From positions 1 through 6,873 of the forward strand of contig CAMWOK010000161.1 of assembly GCA_947175845.1 (NCBI GenBank): a stretch of DNA of 6,873 nt. Reading direction: 5' to 3'. Shown here one piece after another: positions 1 through 6,492 of this stretch. A model generated the notes under the pieces. It had not been told where the DNA came from and did not search any database. It saw only the letters and a program-made list of their open reading frames with translations. The DNA is from an uncultured Lachnospiraceae bacterium. Lineage in GTDB: Bacteria; Bacillota; Clostridia; Lachnospirales; Lachnospiraceae. A program made the position numbers and the translations under genes. The first letter of the stretch is position 1. Each line of letters opens with the position of its first letter.

Positions 1-1307
1 TGGAAAACATTGATACATACGCGTTCTGGAATCTGCAGAACACCAAAAATGTGACGATCTCGGACAACGACGTATCAATAACAAAAAAAGAGCTGGCGAG
101 TATGGTAAGTGTGGAGAATGTAGTGATCCAAAATCCCACTACGAGCATAGGCGAAAAGGCGCTGGCTAACAATGTGAATCTGAAGCAGGTTGTGATACCG
201 GCATCGGTGGTGAATATTGATAAAAAGGCTTTTTCGGGCAGTTCGGAGATGAAGATTTATACCAGCAAATCCAGCACTGCAGATACTTTTGGAACTAAAA
301 ATAAAATTCCGGTAATCTATGAGGCAGAGTATCCGACAGACTTTATGGACAGCAACGCAGGACTCGAGGAGAAGCCGGATGTAGGCGATGGCCCTGTTGA
401 CAGTACGACAACTGACACGACGACCACAACGCCGGGAAATCAGACGACGACAGATGGCGACGGAAATGACACAAATCAGGGCGGCGATGACCAGCAGACA
501 CAGCAGGATCCTTCCGGATTTCAGAGCGCGGAGGGATACATCCACCCGCTCGATGTTCCGGAACCCGATAATGTGATTGGGAAGACCGTGATTGTCGCGG
601 GCAAGGCGGTCGTGCTGATGGATAACCGCAAGGGGCAGGTCTACGGAATTCCGGGCGGCGTCGAGGCGGATGTCGTCGAGGATACACAGGAGGAGAATAA
701 CAATACTTCCATCACAGTCAATGTCAATATCCAGCAGGATGAAAGTGCAGAGAAAGACAGCATCGCGCAGCGGAAATTTTATAAACAGAAAGATTTGACC
801 AGCTACGAGATCGACGAAAATATTAAGACGATCGGCCGTCTGGCATTTGCGGAGAGCGGCTTGAAATCAATTGTCATTCCCGAGAATGTCACAGAGATCG
901 AGTACGGTGCATTTATGTCCTGCGCAGGACTCTCAGAAGTGACGATACCGGATACGGTCACGGAGATCGGCACAAAGGCATTTGAGGGAACCGCATGGCT
1001 GAACAGCTGGAAAAAGAGCGAAGATGCAGACGGAGACTTCCTGATAGTGGGAGATGGAATCCTGCTGGCATATAGAGGAGATGAAGCGCATGTGCAGATT
1101 CCTGACGGTGTGAAGAAAATCGGTTCAGAGGTTTTTAAAGGGCACACAGAGATACTGGATGCGGCAGTCCCGGCGTCTGTGGAAAAGATCTGTGCCGAGG
1201 CGTTTCGCAACTGCAGTTCCCTGACGGGACTCACAGGCTGTGAGGGCCTTAGGACAGTAGTCCGCGGTGCATTTTATGGCACACAGATTTCAGAGGAAGA
1301 TTTTTAA
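1..1307 (+). CDS. BspA-type leucine-rich repeat surface protein (5' partial)
   Basis: The reading frame is already open at the window edge. The first whole codon is at base 3, and a GTG at 51 sits inside a repeat (frame reads AFWNLQNTKNVTIS), so it is not the start. 434 residues are visible. An N-terminal LRR_5-like block (visible residues 1-106) ends in a cap-like segment (KIYTSKSSTADTF). A Thr/Asp/Gln-rich linker follows (131-172), then a short beta-rich stretch around 190-230 (KTVIVAGKAVVLMDNRKGQ), then a second LRR block (259-434) with repeats such as LSEVTIPDTVTEIGTKAF. The second block contains the insertion FLIVGDGILLAYRG, common in BspA-like proteins. Members of this family are usually surface-exposed and implicated in adhesion; the ligand here is unknown. 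No LPXTG motif or C-terminal membrane segment is present, so any anchor must be N-terminal and unseen. It is probably the first visible gene of a three-gene operon. Family is confident, function is not. Confidence 0.88.
   Translation, partial: ENIDTYAFWNLQNTKNVTISDNDVSITKKELASMVSVENVVIQNPTTSIGEKALANNVNLKQVVIPASVVNIDKKAFSGSSEMKIYTSKSSTADTFGTKNKIPVIYEAEYPTDFMDSNAGLEEKPDVGDGPVDSTTTDTTTTTPGNQTTTDGDGNDTNQGGDDQQTQQDPSGFQSAEGYIHPLDVPEPDNVIGKTVIVAGKAVVLMDNRKGQVYGIPGGVEADVVEDTQEENNNTSITVNVNIQQDESAEKDSIAQRKFYKQKDLTSYEIDENIKTIGRLAFAESGLKSIVIPENVTEIEYGAFMSCAGLSEVTIPDTVTEIGTKAFEGTAWLNSWKKSEDADGDFLIVGDGILLAYRGDEAHVQIPDGVKKIGSEVFKGHTEILDAAVPASVEKICAEAFRNCSSLTGLTGCEGLRTVVRGAFYGTQISEEDF
393..518 (+). repeat. 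Thr/Asp/Gln-rich low-complexity linker in the LRR protein
   Basis: ACG/ACA/GAC-rich codons encode a run beginning PVDSTTTDTTTTTPG and continuing with Asp, Gly, Asn and Gln residues up to DPSG. It separates the two LRR blocks and is likely a flexible extracellular spacer. The DNA is a degenerate codon repeat rather than an exact tandem array. Confidence 0.7.
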
Positions 1308-1336
1308 AAATATGGTGTAAAACCGGAGAGAACAGA

Positions 1337-2725
1337 ATGGAAAAACTTTTTTGGGGAATGGTAGGGGGATGCACTGTTGCATTTGTAATCCTGCTTGGGA
1401 TGTATCTGAATAAAACGGGTGTGATCGGTGCGGAACCGGAGTCTGAGACAGAGATTGTCTCGGAGATCGAGACGGAGACAGAAACTGAGAGTGAACTTCT
1501 GGCTGCGGACGGCGAGTTCCCCGCCGATATACAGTCCTTAATTGAAGACTCACAGAATAATTATGCTCAGGCAATGGAGGTATTTGAGGATGAATCGTCG
1601 GCTGCCGCCTCGCGTGAGGCGCAGGAGCAGAAGACGAGTTCGACATCATCGACAAGTACGTCAGGCAGCAATCCCAAGACGAACGGCTCTGTTGACGGGA
1701 ACAGGAATGACAATCATGAATATTTTCTGGAAAGTTCCGCCCCGGAGGAAGAGTCTGAACCCGAGACAGAGGAGGAAAGCACGGAGGCAGCGAAACCGGA
1801 AGAGAAGAAAAGCAGCGAGTTTGAGTATACATTGTACCAGGATCATGTATCGATCAAGAAGTATGTGGGTTCTGCGTCAACACTCGACATTCCTGAAATG
1901 ATTGACGGTCAGCCGGTCACGGAAATAAGGGATTCCGCCCTGGCAAGCTCCAAGACCCTTGTGCGGGTATACGTTCCTGACACAGTTCAAAAGCTTGGTA
2001 AAAATGTATTTAAGAGCTGTGAGCTGCTGGTTGATGTCAGTCTGCCCGATGGCCTTACAGAGATGGGAGAGGGTGTGTTTGACAGCTGTTCGAAGCTTGC
2101 GCGGATTACCATACCCGACGGAGTGACCAGGATCGGCAAAAAAGCCTTCAATGAATGTACAGATCTGCGGTCAGTCAGCCTCTCAGGCGATATCGAAATT
2201 ATCGAGGAACAGGCATTTAACAACTGTGCAAAGATGGAGATGACAAAGCTGCCGTCCTCGTTAAAGCGGATTGAGAAGGAGGCGTTTACCGGGTGCGCTG
2301 CGATGGCACTGTCAAAGTGGCCAACTGACCTGGAGTTTATCGGCGAGAGTGCTTTTGAGGGCTGTACTTCAATCACGAGCGTAAAGCTTCCCGGAACGAT
2401 GCGGACTATGATGGACAGTGCGTTTACTGGCTGTTCAGGGATTGAGACGCTCGACATCCGGTCAGGGATTGAGGCGATTCCCGAAAATGCATTTACGGGC
2501 TGCGCCAGCATTGAGGAAGTGACATTTCCAAAGTCAGTGATCAGCATTGGAAACAGTGCGTTCAGCGGATGCAAGGCACTTGCGAGTGTCACGATACCCA
2601 AAAATACACTGAGCATCGGTTCATCGGCATTTTCTGAGTGCACATTTACAGAAGTGACAGTCAACTCCAAATGTTCGTATCAGACAAACTCGTTTCCTGA
2701 GAACACGACGGTTGAAAATTATTAA
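1337..2725 (+). CDS. Membrane-anchored or secreted leucine-rich repeat (LRR_5) protein
   Basis: This encodes 462 residues. ATG 1337 is preceded by GGAGAG (1325-1330) at a six-base spacing and begins 29 bases after the previous stop. Residues 5-24 form a hydrophobic segment (FWGMVGGCTVAFVILLGMYL) that acts as a signal anchor or a signal peptide; a cleavage after A32 (VIGA) is possible. An acidic Glu/Thr/Ser stalk follows (33-54), then a longer disordered Ser/Thr/Glu region to about 162. A capping unit spans about 163-207. Ten consecutive 23-residue LRR_5 units occupy 208-437, with the pattern LxxVxIPxxVxxIGxxAFxxCxx, followed by a 25-residue tail. The protein is expected to be displayed outside the membrane. 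BspA-type LRRs are associated with binding to host or matrix proteins; the partner here is unknown. There is no sorting signal at the C-terminus. It shares family and probable operon with the LRR gene upstream but has a more regular array. Confidence 0.9.
   Translation: MEKLFWGMVGGCTVAFVILLGMYLNKTGVIGAEPESETEIVSEIETETETESELLAADGEFPADIQSLIEDSQNNYAQAMEVFEDESSAAASREAQEQKTSSTSSTSTSGSNPKTNGSVDGNRNDNHEYFLESSAPEEESEPETEEESTEAAKPEEKKSSEFEYTLYQDHVSIKKYVGSASTLDIPEMIDGQPVTEIRDSALASSKTLVRVYVPDTVQKLGKNVFKSCELLVDVSLPDGLTEMGEGVFDSCSKLARITIPDGVTRIGKKAFNECTDLRSVSLSGDIEIIEEQAFNNCAKMEMTKLPSSLKRIEKEAFTGCAAMALSKWPTDLEFIGESAFEGCTSITSVKLPGTMRTMMDSAFTGCSGIETLDIRSGIEAIPENAFTGCASIEEVTFPKSVISIGNSAFSGCKALASVTIPKNTLSIGSSAFSECTFTEVTVNSKCSYQTNSFPENTTVENY
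1433..1498 (+). repeat. Glu/Thr/Ser low-complexity stalk
   Basis: GAG, ACA/ACG and TCT-type codons alternate to encode residues 33-54 (EPESETEIVSEIETETETES and on). The segment lies immediately outside the hydrophobic N-terminal segment and would form a strongly acidic, extended stalk between membrane and repeat domain. Confidence 0.65.
1958..2647 (+). repeat. Ten tandem 23-residue LRR_5 units (69 bp each)
   Basis: Residues 208-437 of the protein divide into ten units of exactly 23 residues with no insertion or deletion. Examples are LARITIPDGVTRIGKKAF followed by NECTD, and IEEVTFPKSVISIGNSAF followed by SGCKA. Phe 18 and Cys 21 are present in all ten units. The units differ a lot in sequence, so this is an old protein repeat rather than a recent DNA duplication. 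Confidence 0.9.
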
Positions 2726-2743
2726 TGGACGGGAGGAAATGGA

Positions 2744-3688
2744 ATGCGAAAATTTTTAAAGAAAAAGTCAGCAGCACTGCTGATGGCAGTCGCAGTATTA
2801 TTGACACCCGTGAATATGGATATGGTGACATATGCCAAGGGGACACAGTTCACGGCGATGCAGGATGTGTATTACACAAAAGACAACTGTGTGGTGTATG
2901 CAGAGCCTACCTACACATCAACAGTTCTTACGACCCTGGGGGCCAACCTGCCGGTGAAGGTGATCGGCGCGTACTCCAACGGATGGTACCGCATTGATAT
3001 CGGCGTGATCTGTTATGTCAAGATGGACTCTGTCACGTCTGCCGGGGCGATCGGAATCAAGAACAATGAGGATCGCCAGATTGCAGAGGCGCAGAGGACA
3101 GCGGCGGAGCTGGGCTATGAGTTTGTGTATCTGACATTGAATAAACAGAAAGTTATCAAGAAAGATATCTACAACAGCTATGTAGGGAAAAAAGTGATAC
3201 TGTATGCCAAGATTGACGATGAGCTTGGCGTGTCATTTAAGATGTTGTACGAGGATAAGATAAAGGATGACATTGATCTCAAGGTGACAAAGAACGCGTC
3301 CGTGGATGATGCAGGCGTGAGAACGGTTCAGTATCTGTTCAACAGTCATGTCGAGCTGAAGGGGCAGATTGCCATCTTTCAGTTTAAGACAGGGTATGAT
3401 AAGGAAGTTGCCATTTATCCATCCGATATTGAGACCGGCGATTTTGAACTGATGAATACCTACTATACGGAGTTTGGTGAATTTGCCTATGCGCCGGTCA
3501 CACAGGTCGCTGATATCATGATCACGGAGGTGGAGATTCCAAATTCCCTGACAGACAACCAGAGGGCGATCATGGCAGATCACAGAAAAGGCATCAAGTA
3601 CCAGAGCGATGACGAGAAAGATTACAGAAACAGTGTTGTGAAAGGTAAACTTCGCAAGGATACGGAATATGTTGACTACGAATATTAG
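2744..3688 (+). CDS. Secreted SH3-like domain protein with an unrecognised C-terminal region
   Basis: This encodes 314 residues. ATG 2744 follows GGGAGG (2731-2736) at a seven-base spacing, 18 bases after the preceding stop. A Sec signal peptide is clear: a basic MRKFLKKK start, a hydrophobic core (AALLMAVAVLL) and probable cleavage after A31 (TYA|KG). Residues about 41-97 resemble a bacterial SH3 domain (VYAEPTYTSTVLTTLG, then GWYRIDIGVICYVKMDSV), a type that often binds cell-wall peptide or other surface ligands. Residues about 105-314 match no domain I recognise. They include an apparently mixed alpha/beta section and end in a charged, Tyr-containing tail (KDTEYVDYEY). No catalytic NlpC/P60 or amidase motif is visible, so an enzyme role is not supported. 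The likely role is wall-associated or extracellular, possibly structural or linked to the LRR proteins of the same probable operon. It is the last gene before the terminator. Confidence 0.85.
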   Translation: MRKFLKKKSAALLMAVAVLLTPVNMDMVTYAKGTQFTAMQDVYYTKDNCVVYAEPTYTSTVLTTLGANLPVKVIGAYSNGWYRIDIGVICYVKMDSVTSAGAIGIKNNEDRQIAEAQRTAAELGYEFVYLTLNKQKVIKKDIYNSYVGKKVILYAKIDDELGVSFKMLYEDKIKDDIDLKVTKNASVDDAGVRTVQYLFNSHVELKGQIAIFQFKTGYDKEVAIYPSDIETGDFELMNTYYTEFGEFAYAPVTQVADIMITEVEIPNSLTDNQRAIMADHRKGIKYQSDDEKDYRNSVVKGKLRKDTEYVDYEY

Positions 3689-3777
3689 TATAATCCTGAG
3701 ACATAAGGCTGTTTCGTGCGGCTTGTGCTGGCAGATACGCATGGTCATACAACCGTGATATACTTAAATAAAGACTA

Positions 3778-3817
3778 AACAGGGGGTAAGGTTAAGCATA
3801 CTTATCCCTTGTTTTTT
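3778..3817 (+). terminator. Rho-independent terminator ending the LRR/SH3 operon
   Basis: The arm AACAGGGGGTAAG (3778-3790) pairs with CTTATCCCTTGTT (3801-3813) over 13 positions. Eleven are Watson-Crick and two are G-U pairs. The loop is ten bases and a run of six T follows at 3812-3817. The two G-U pairs become A-C mismatches on the opposite strand and there is no clean T run there, so it should act mainly on the + strand. It lies about 90 bases after the SH3-protein stop. Confidence 0.9.
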
Positions 3818-3826
3818 CCAAATAGG

Positions 3827-3855
3827 TTGCAACTTTGCGGTATGTGTGCTATGAT
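3827..3855 (+). promoter_or_regulatory. Extended -10 sigma-A-type promoter of the ABC operon
   Basis: The -35 box is TTGCAA (3827-3832). The spacer is 17 bases. The -10 box is TATGAT (3850-3855), preceded by TGC (3847-3849), which is an extended -10. Predicted transcription start is about 3862. It begins nine bases after the T run of the upstream terminator and points into the ATPase gene. The -35 box overlaps the palindrome GTTGCAAC (3826-3833), a possible but unproven operator. Confidence 0.7.
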
Positions 3856-3861
3856 TTCAAT

Positions 3862-3969
3862 GGAAAACATATGACTGTATTAATTCAAACGATACAGTTG
3901 ACAGATGGTCAGGCTTACGTTTGGGAAGTTGTGATACATTCGAGAGAGATCGGGTGCAGGGGGGATGAA
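3862..3969 (+). promoter_or_regulatory. Predicted 5' leader of the ABC operon
   Basis: About 108 bases lie between the predicted transcription start and the ATPase start. A weak nested inverted repeat is visible: CAAACG (3886-3891) with CGTTTG (3918-3923), enclosing TGAC (3899-3902) with GTCA (3908-3911). No riboswitch class is recognisable and no intrinsic terminator lies within it. It ends in the purine-rich ribosome binding site AGGGGGGA (3958-3965). Confidence 0.35.
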
Positions 3970-4749
3970 ATGGCAGATAGTCAATCAGAAAAGAAGTCCA
4001 GGCCGGTTATTACCGTGAAGGATCTGTACAAGGTATACCGAATCGGCGAGAACAGGGTGCGCGCACTGAACGGAGTGAGTTTTACGATCAACCGCGGTGA
4101 GTTCTGCGCCATTGTAGGTACTTCCGGTTCGGGGAAATCGACGCTGCTCAATATGCTTGCGGGGCTGGAAAAGCCGACAAAGGGCGAGATTATTATCGGC
4201 GGTGAACATATGGAGAAGAAAAACGAGAACCAGCTTGTCCGCTTCCGGCGGGAACATATCGGCTTTATTTTCCAGTCGTTTAATCTGATGGGGACGATGA
4301 ACGCGGTGGAGAATGTGGCACTTCCGCTGACTTTTCAGGGAGTGTCCAGAAAAGAGCGCACAAAGCGGGCAAAGAAGATGGTACATATGGTGGGACTTGA
4401 CAAGTACTGGGACCACAAACCAAACCAGATGTCGGGCGGACAGCAGCAGCGCGTCGGTGTCGCGCGGGCGCTCGTCGTAAATCCGGAGATTATCTTTGCG
4501 GATGAGCCGACTGGAAATCTCGACTCCAACACATCGCGGGAGATTATGAATCTGATGCAGAATGTCGTGCGGGAGCAGAAGCGGACGCTGATCATGGTAA
4601 CACATGACAACACGCTTGCCGGATTTGCGGACAAAATTATTCGAATCGTGGACGGAAAGATTGTGGAGATGGTTGATAATACGGCAAATACAAATTCGGT
4701 GAATGCCTCTGAGGCGGAAGAGATTGCTGCTGTGAAAAAAGGGGAGTAA
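3970..4749 (+). CDS. ABC transporter ATP-binding protein, MacB/LolD/FtsE type
   Basis: This encodes 259 residues when started at ATG 3970, which has AGGGGGGA (3958-3965) just upstream. A longer frame back to TTG 3835 is unlikely because it would overlap the promoter and adds 45 residues before the ABC fold. All nucleotide-binding elements are intact: Walker A GTSGSGKST (50-58), Q-loop Gln 102 (FIFQSFNL), signature MSGGQQQR (154-161), Walker B IIFADE (174-179), D-loop NLDS (183-186) and H-loop His 212 (MVTHD). The segment VRALNGVSFTINRGEF is typical of COG1136 ATPases, which partner MacB- or FtsX-type permeases. It should hydrolyse ATP in the cytoplasm and drive the permease encoded two genes downstream. 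Residues after about 235 form a short acidic tail. The next gene starts 24 bases after the stop, so it is almost certainly co-transcribed. The substrate cannot be read from the sequence. Confidence 0.95.
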   Translation: MADSQSEKKSRPVITVKDLYKVYRIGENRVRALNGVSFTINRGEFCAIVGTSGSGKSTLLNMLAGLEKPTKGEIIIGGEHMEKKNENQLVRFRREHIGFIFQSFNLMGTMNAVENVALPLTFQGVSRKERTKRAKKMVHMVGLDKYWDHKPNQMSGGQQQRVGVARALVVNPEIIFADEPTGNLDSNTSREIMNLMQNVVREQKRTLIMVTHDNTLAGFADKIIRIVDGKIVEMVDNTANTNSVNASEAEEIAAVKKGE

Positions 4750-4773
4750 GTTACTCAGGAATGGAGGAGAACT

Positions 4774-6492
4774 ATGAAAAAATTGAAAAAGGTGCTGATT
4801 TTGCTGTTGATGGCAGTGGTGCTGTGCGGCAGTTCGATGACTGTCTGGGCGGATGAGAACGATTCGGACAACGATTCTTCCGCTGACAGTCCCAGTGACC
4901 AGTACGCCTCGGACGCATGGAAGGACCAGATCAGGGGACAGCTCAACCGCTATTACAGCGATCTGAAGATTCTTTACAAGCTGACAGACGAGCAGATAAA
5001 GCGCATGGACAGGATATACAACAGCGCAATGACATACATGAAAAATGCCGGGCTTACCATGTCGGAGCTGACAAGCTATGAGGCATCTGTCGAGGGATAT
5101 CTGGCAGAGATTGCCAAGGAGACGCCGCCTTCCGGAACGGAGAAGTTCCTGATGCTGTCCAACGAAGTTCCCATATTGAATGCAAATTATGGAGAACAGA
5201 CTTTTGTGGTATTGTCTCTGGTCAATCTCGGAAAGTCGGATGTCAAGGATGTAGTGATAACGCCGACCGTGTCAAATGACAAGACAAAGTGGCCTTTTGA
5301 TATCAATCAGGCGTATGATGCACAGATGATACAGATGATACAGGCGGGCAAAGATACATTAGATGCATACAACAAGCGCATGGATATCGGATGGTATTTC
5401 ACGGTCAGGAGCGACGTGCTGACAGGCTGTTACCCGCTGCCGTTCCATGTGACCTACTATGAGAATGGCTCATTGGTGGAGACGGATATCACTACATATA
5501 TCAATGTCAAGGGAGAAGATCCCAAAAAGACGCTGATAAAGGACCCGGATGCAGAGGACGAGGACGACAAGAAACCGGCGAATCCGCGTATCATTGTAAC
5601 CGGCTACAAGACAGACCCGGAAGTGGTATACGCGGGTTCTGTGTTCAAGCTGACGGTCAGTGTGAAGAACACCTCCAAGGAAACTGCGGTGGAGAATGTT
5701 CTCTTTAACCTGGAGGCGACCGTGGAGGGGAAGGATGCTGATGCGACCTACGCTGCGTTTCTGCCGACATCCGGCTCAAGTTCGGTCTACACGGAGCGCA
5801 TCGCGCCGGGGCAGACATATGACATGAGTATCGAGATGGAGGCGAAATCCGATCTTTCCCAGAAGCCGTACGTCCTGACCGTCAATATGAAATACGACAC
5901 GGGAGATCAGACGAATCTCTCCGACGCCGCAAAGGTGTCTGTGCCGATTAAGCAGGAGGCAAAGATTGACACTGGAGCAGCTGAGATTATGCCGGAGTCG
6001 ATCGCGGTTGGTGAACAGTCCAATGTCATGTTCAGCGTGTTCAACACGGGCAAGACGACGCTCTACAATGTGAAGATCACCTACGAGGGCGAGACGGTGG
6101 AGAGCGGTATCACCTATCTTGGAAATATTACACCGGGCTCCACTCAGAATGTGGATTCCATGGTGACAGGGATTGCGCCTGATACGGGAAGCGGCGGTGT
6201 CAAGGCGGTTATCACCTACGAGGACGAGGCCGGAAACGAGACACGTTTTGAAAAGGATCTGGCACTCTATGTGTACGAGATGACATATGACGACGACATG
6301 ATGAATGATATACCCATCGAGCCGATGGAGGAGGAGCCTGCGCAGCAGAAGATTCCACTGATAGCAATTATTGGTATCGCAGTGGCAGCCGTTGTCGTGA
6401 TTGTGATTATTGCAGTGATTGTGTCGAAGCGAAGGAAGGCGAAAAGGCACAAGGAGGATATGGATTTGCTGGATGGAGATGATGAATCATGA
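4774..6492 (+). CDS. Membrane-anchored extracellular beta-sandwich protein of the ABC operon (COG1361/NEW3-like)
   Basis: This encodes 572 residues. ATG 4774 follows GGAGGAGA (4763-4770). A signal peptide is clear (KKVLILLLMAVVL core, probable cleavage after A26 in TVWA|DE). The VVLCGS stretch is not a good lipobox. Residues 45-118 look helical. Three beta-rich regions follow: about 128-247 (with a helical insert near 175-205), 271-395 and 396-501. The last two resemble CARDB/NEW3 or COG1361-type Ig-like domains (e.g. VFKLTVSVKNTS, NVMFSVFNTGKTTLYNVKI). An acidic linker (248-270, EDEDDKK) separates the first and second. A single transmembrane helix spans 527-550 and is followed by a basic cytoplasmic tail (SKRRKAKRHK), so nearly all of the protein is outside the cell. 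It lies between the ATPase and permease genes, with a four-base overlap with the latter. It is inferred to be a dedicated partner of the transporter. No MacA-type lipoyl or hairpin domain is visible. Fold-level assignment is moderate and mechanism unknown. Confidence 0.85.
   Translation: MKKLKKVLILLLMAVVLCGSSMTVWADENDSDNDSSADSPSDQYASDAWKDQIRGQLNRYYSDLKILYKLTDEQIKRMDRIYNSAMTYMKNAGLTMSELTSYEASVEGYLAEIAKETPPSGTEKFLMLSNEVPILNANYGEQTFVVLSLVNLGKSDVKDVVITPTVSNDKTKWPFDINQAYDAQMIQMIQAGKDTLDAYNKRMDIGWYFTVRSDVLTGCYPLPFHVTYYENGSLVETDITTYINVKGEDPKKTLIKDPDAEDEDDKKPANPRIIVTGYKTDPEVVYAGSVFKLTVSVKNTSKETAVENVLFNLEATVEGKDADATYAAFLPTSGSSSVYTERIAPGQTYDMSIEMEAKSDLSQKPYVLTVNMKYDTGDQTNLSDAAKVSVPIKQEAKIDTGAAEIMPESIAVGEQSNVMFSVFNTGKTTLYNVKITYEGETVESGITYLGNITPGSTQNVDSMVTGIAPDTGSGGVKAVITYEDEAGNETRFEKDLALYVYEMTYDDDMMNDIPIEPMEEEPAQQKIPLIAIIGIAVAAVVVIVIIAVIVSKRRKAKRHKEDMDLLDGDDES

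Noticed and set aside
1300..1312. TTTTTAAAAAT stretch at the end of the first gene as a terminator
   Set aside because: There is no GC-rich stem, and the next gene follows within 29 bases with its own ribosome binding site.
1442..1464. A nine-pair hairpin (with one G-U pair) around GAGACA/TGTCTC early in the second LRR gene
   Set aside because: It lies within coding sequence, has no T run, and is explained by the repetitive Glu/Thr/Ser codons.
2725..2997. A 90-codon frame starting at ATG 2725, overlapping the LRR gene stop (TAATG)
   Set aside because: It overlaps the SH3 protein in another frame, has no suitable ribosome binding site, and its product lacks the signal peptide and SH3 pattern seen from ATG 2744.
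3740..3757. Small hairpin CATGGT/ACCGTG in the intergenic region
   Set aside because: It is only six pairs with a T-G wobble and has no T tract; the strong terminator immediately downstream accounts for termination.
3756..3764. Extended -10-like TGATATACT upstream of the terminator
   Set aside because: There is no recognisable -35 box at the right distance, and a transcript from here would run straight into the 3778-3817 terminator with no gene between.
3898..3903. A consensus -35 box TTGACA in the leader
   Set aside because: At a 17-base spacing the sequence is TTGGGA, not a -10 box; the nearest AT-rich candidate (GATACA) is 29 bases away.
3835..3969. N-terminal extension of the ATPase back to TTG 3835 or ATG 3871
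   Set aside because: TTG 3835 lies inside the promoter, ATG 3871 has no good ribosome binding site, and the conserved ABC fold begins just after ATG 3970.
4822..4836. Possible lipoprotein signal (VVLCG) in the beta-sandwich protein
   Set aside because: The residue before Cys is Leu rather than Gly, Ala or Ser, a good signal peptidase I site follows (VWA|DE), and a C-terminal transmembrane helix already supplies an anchor.
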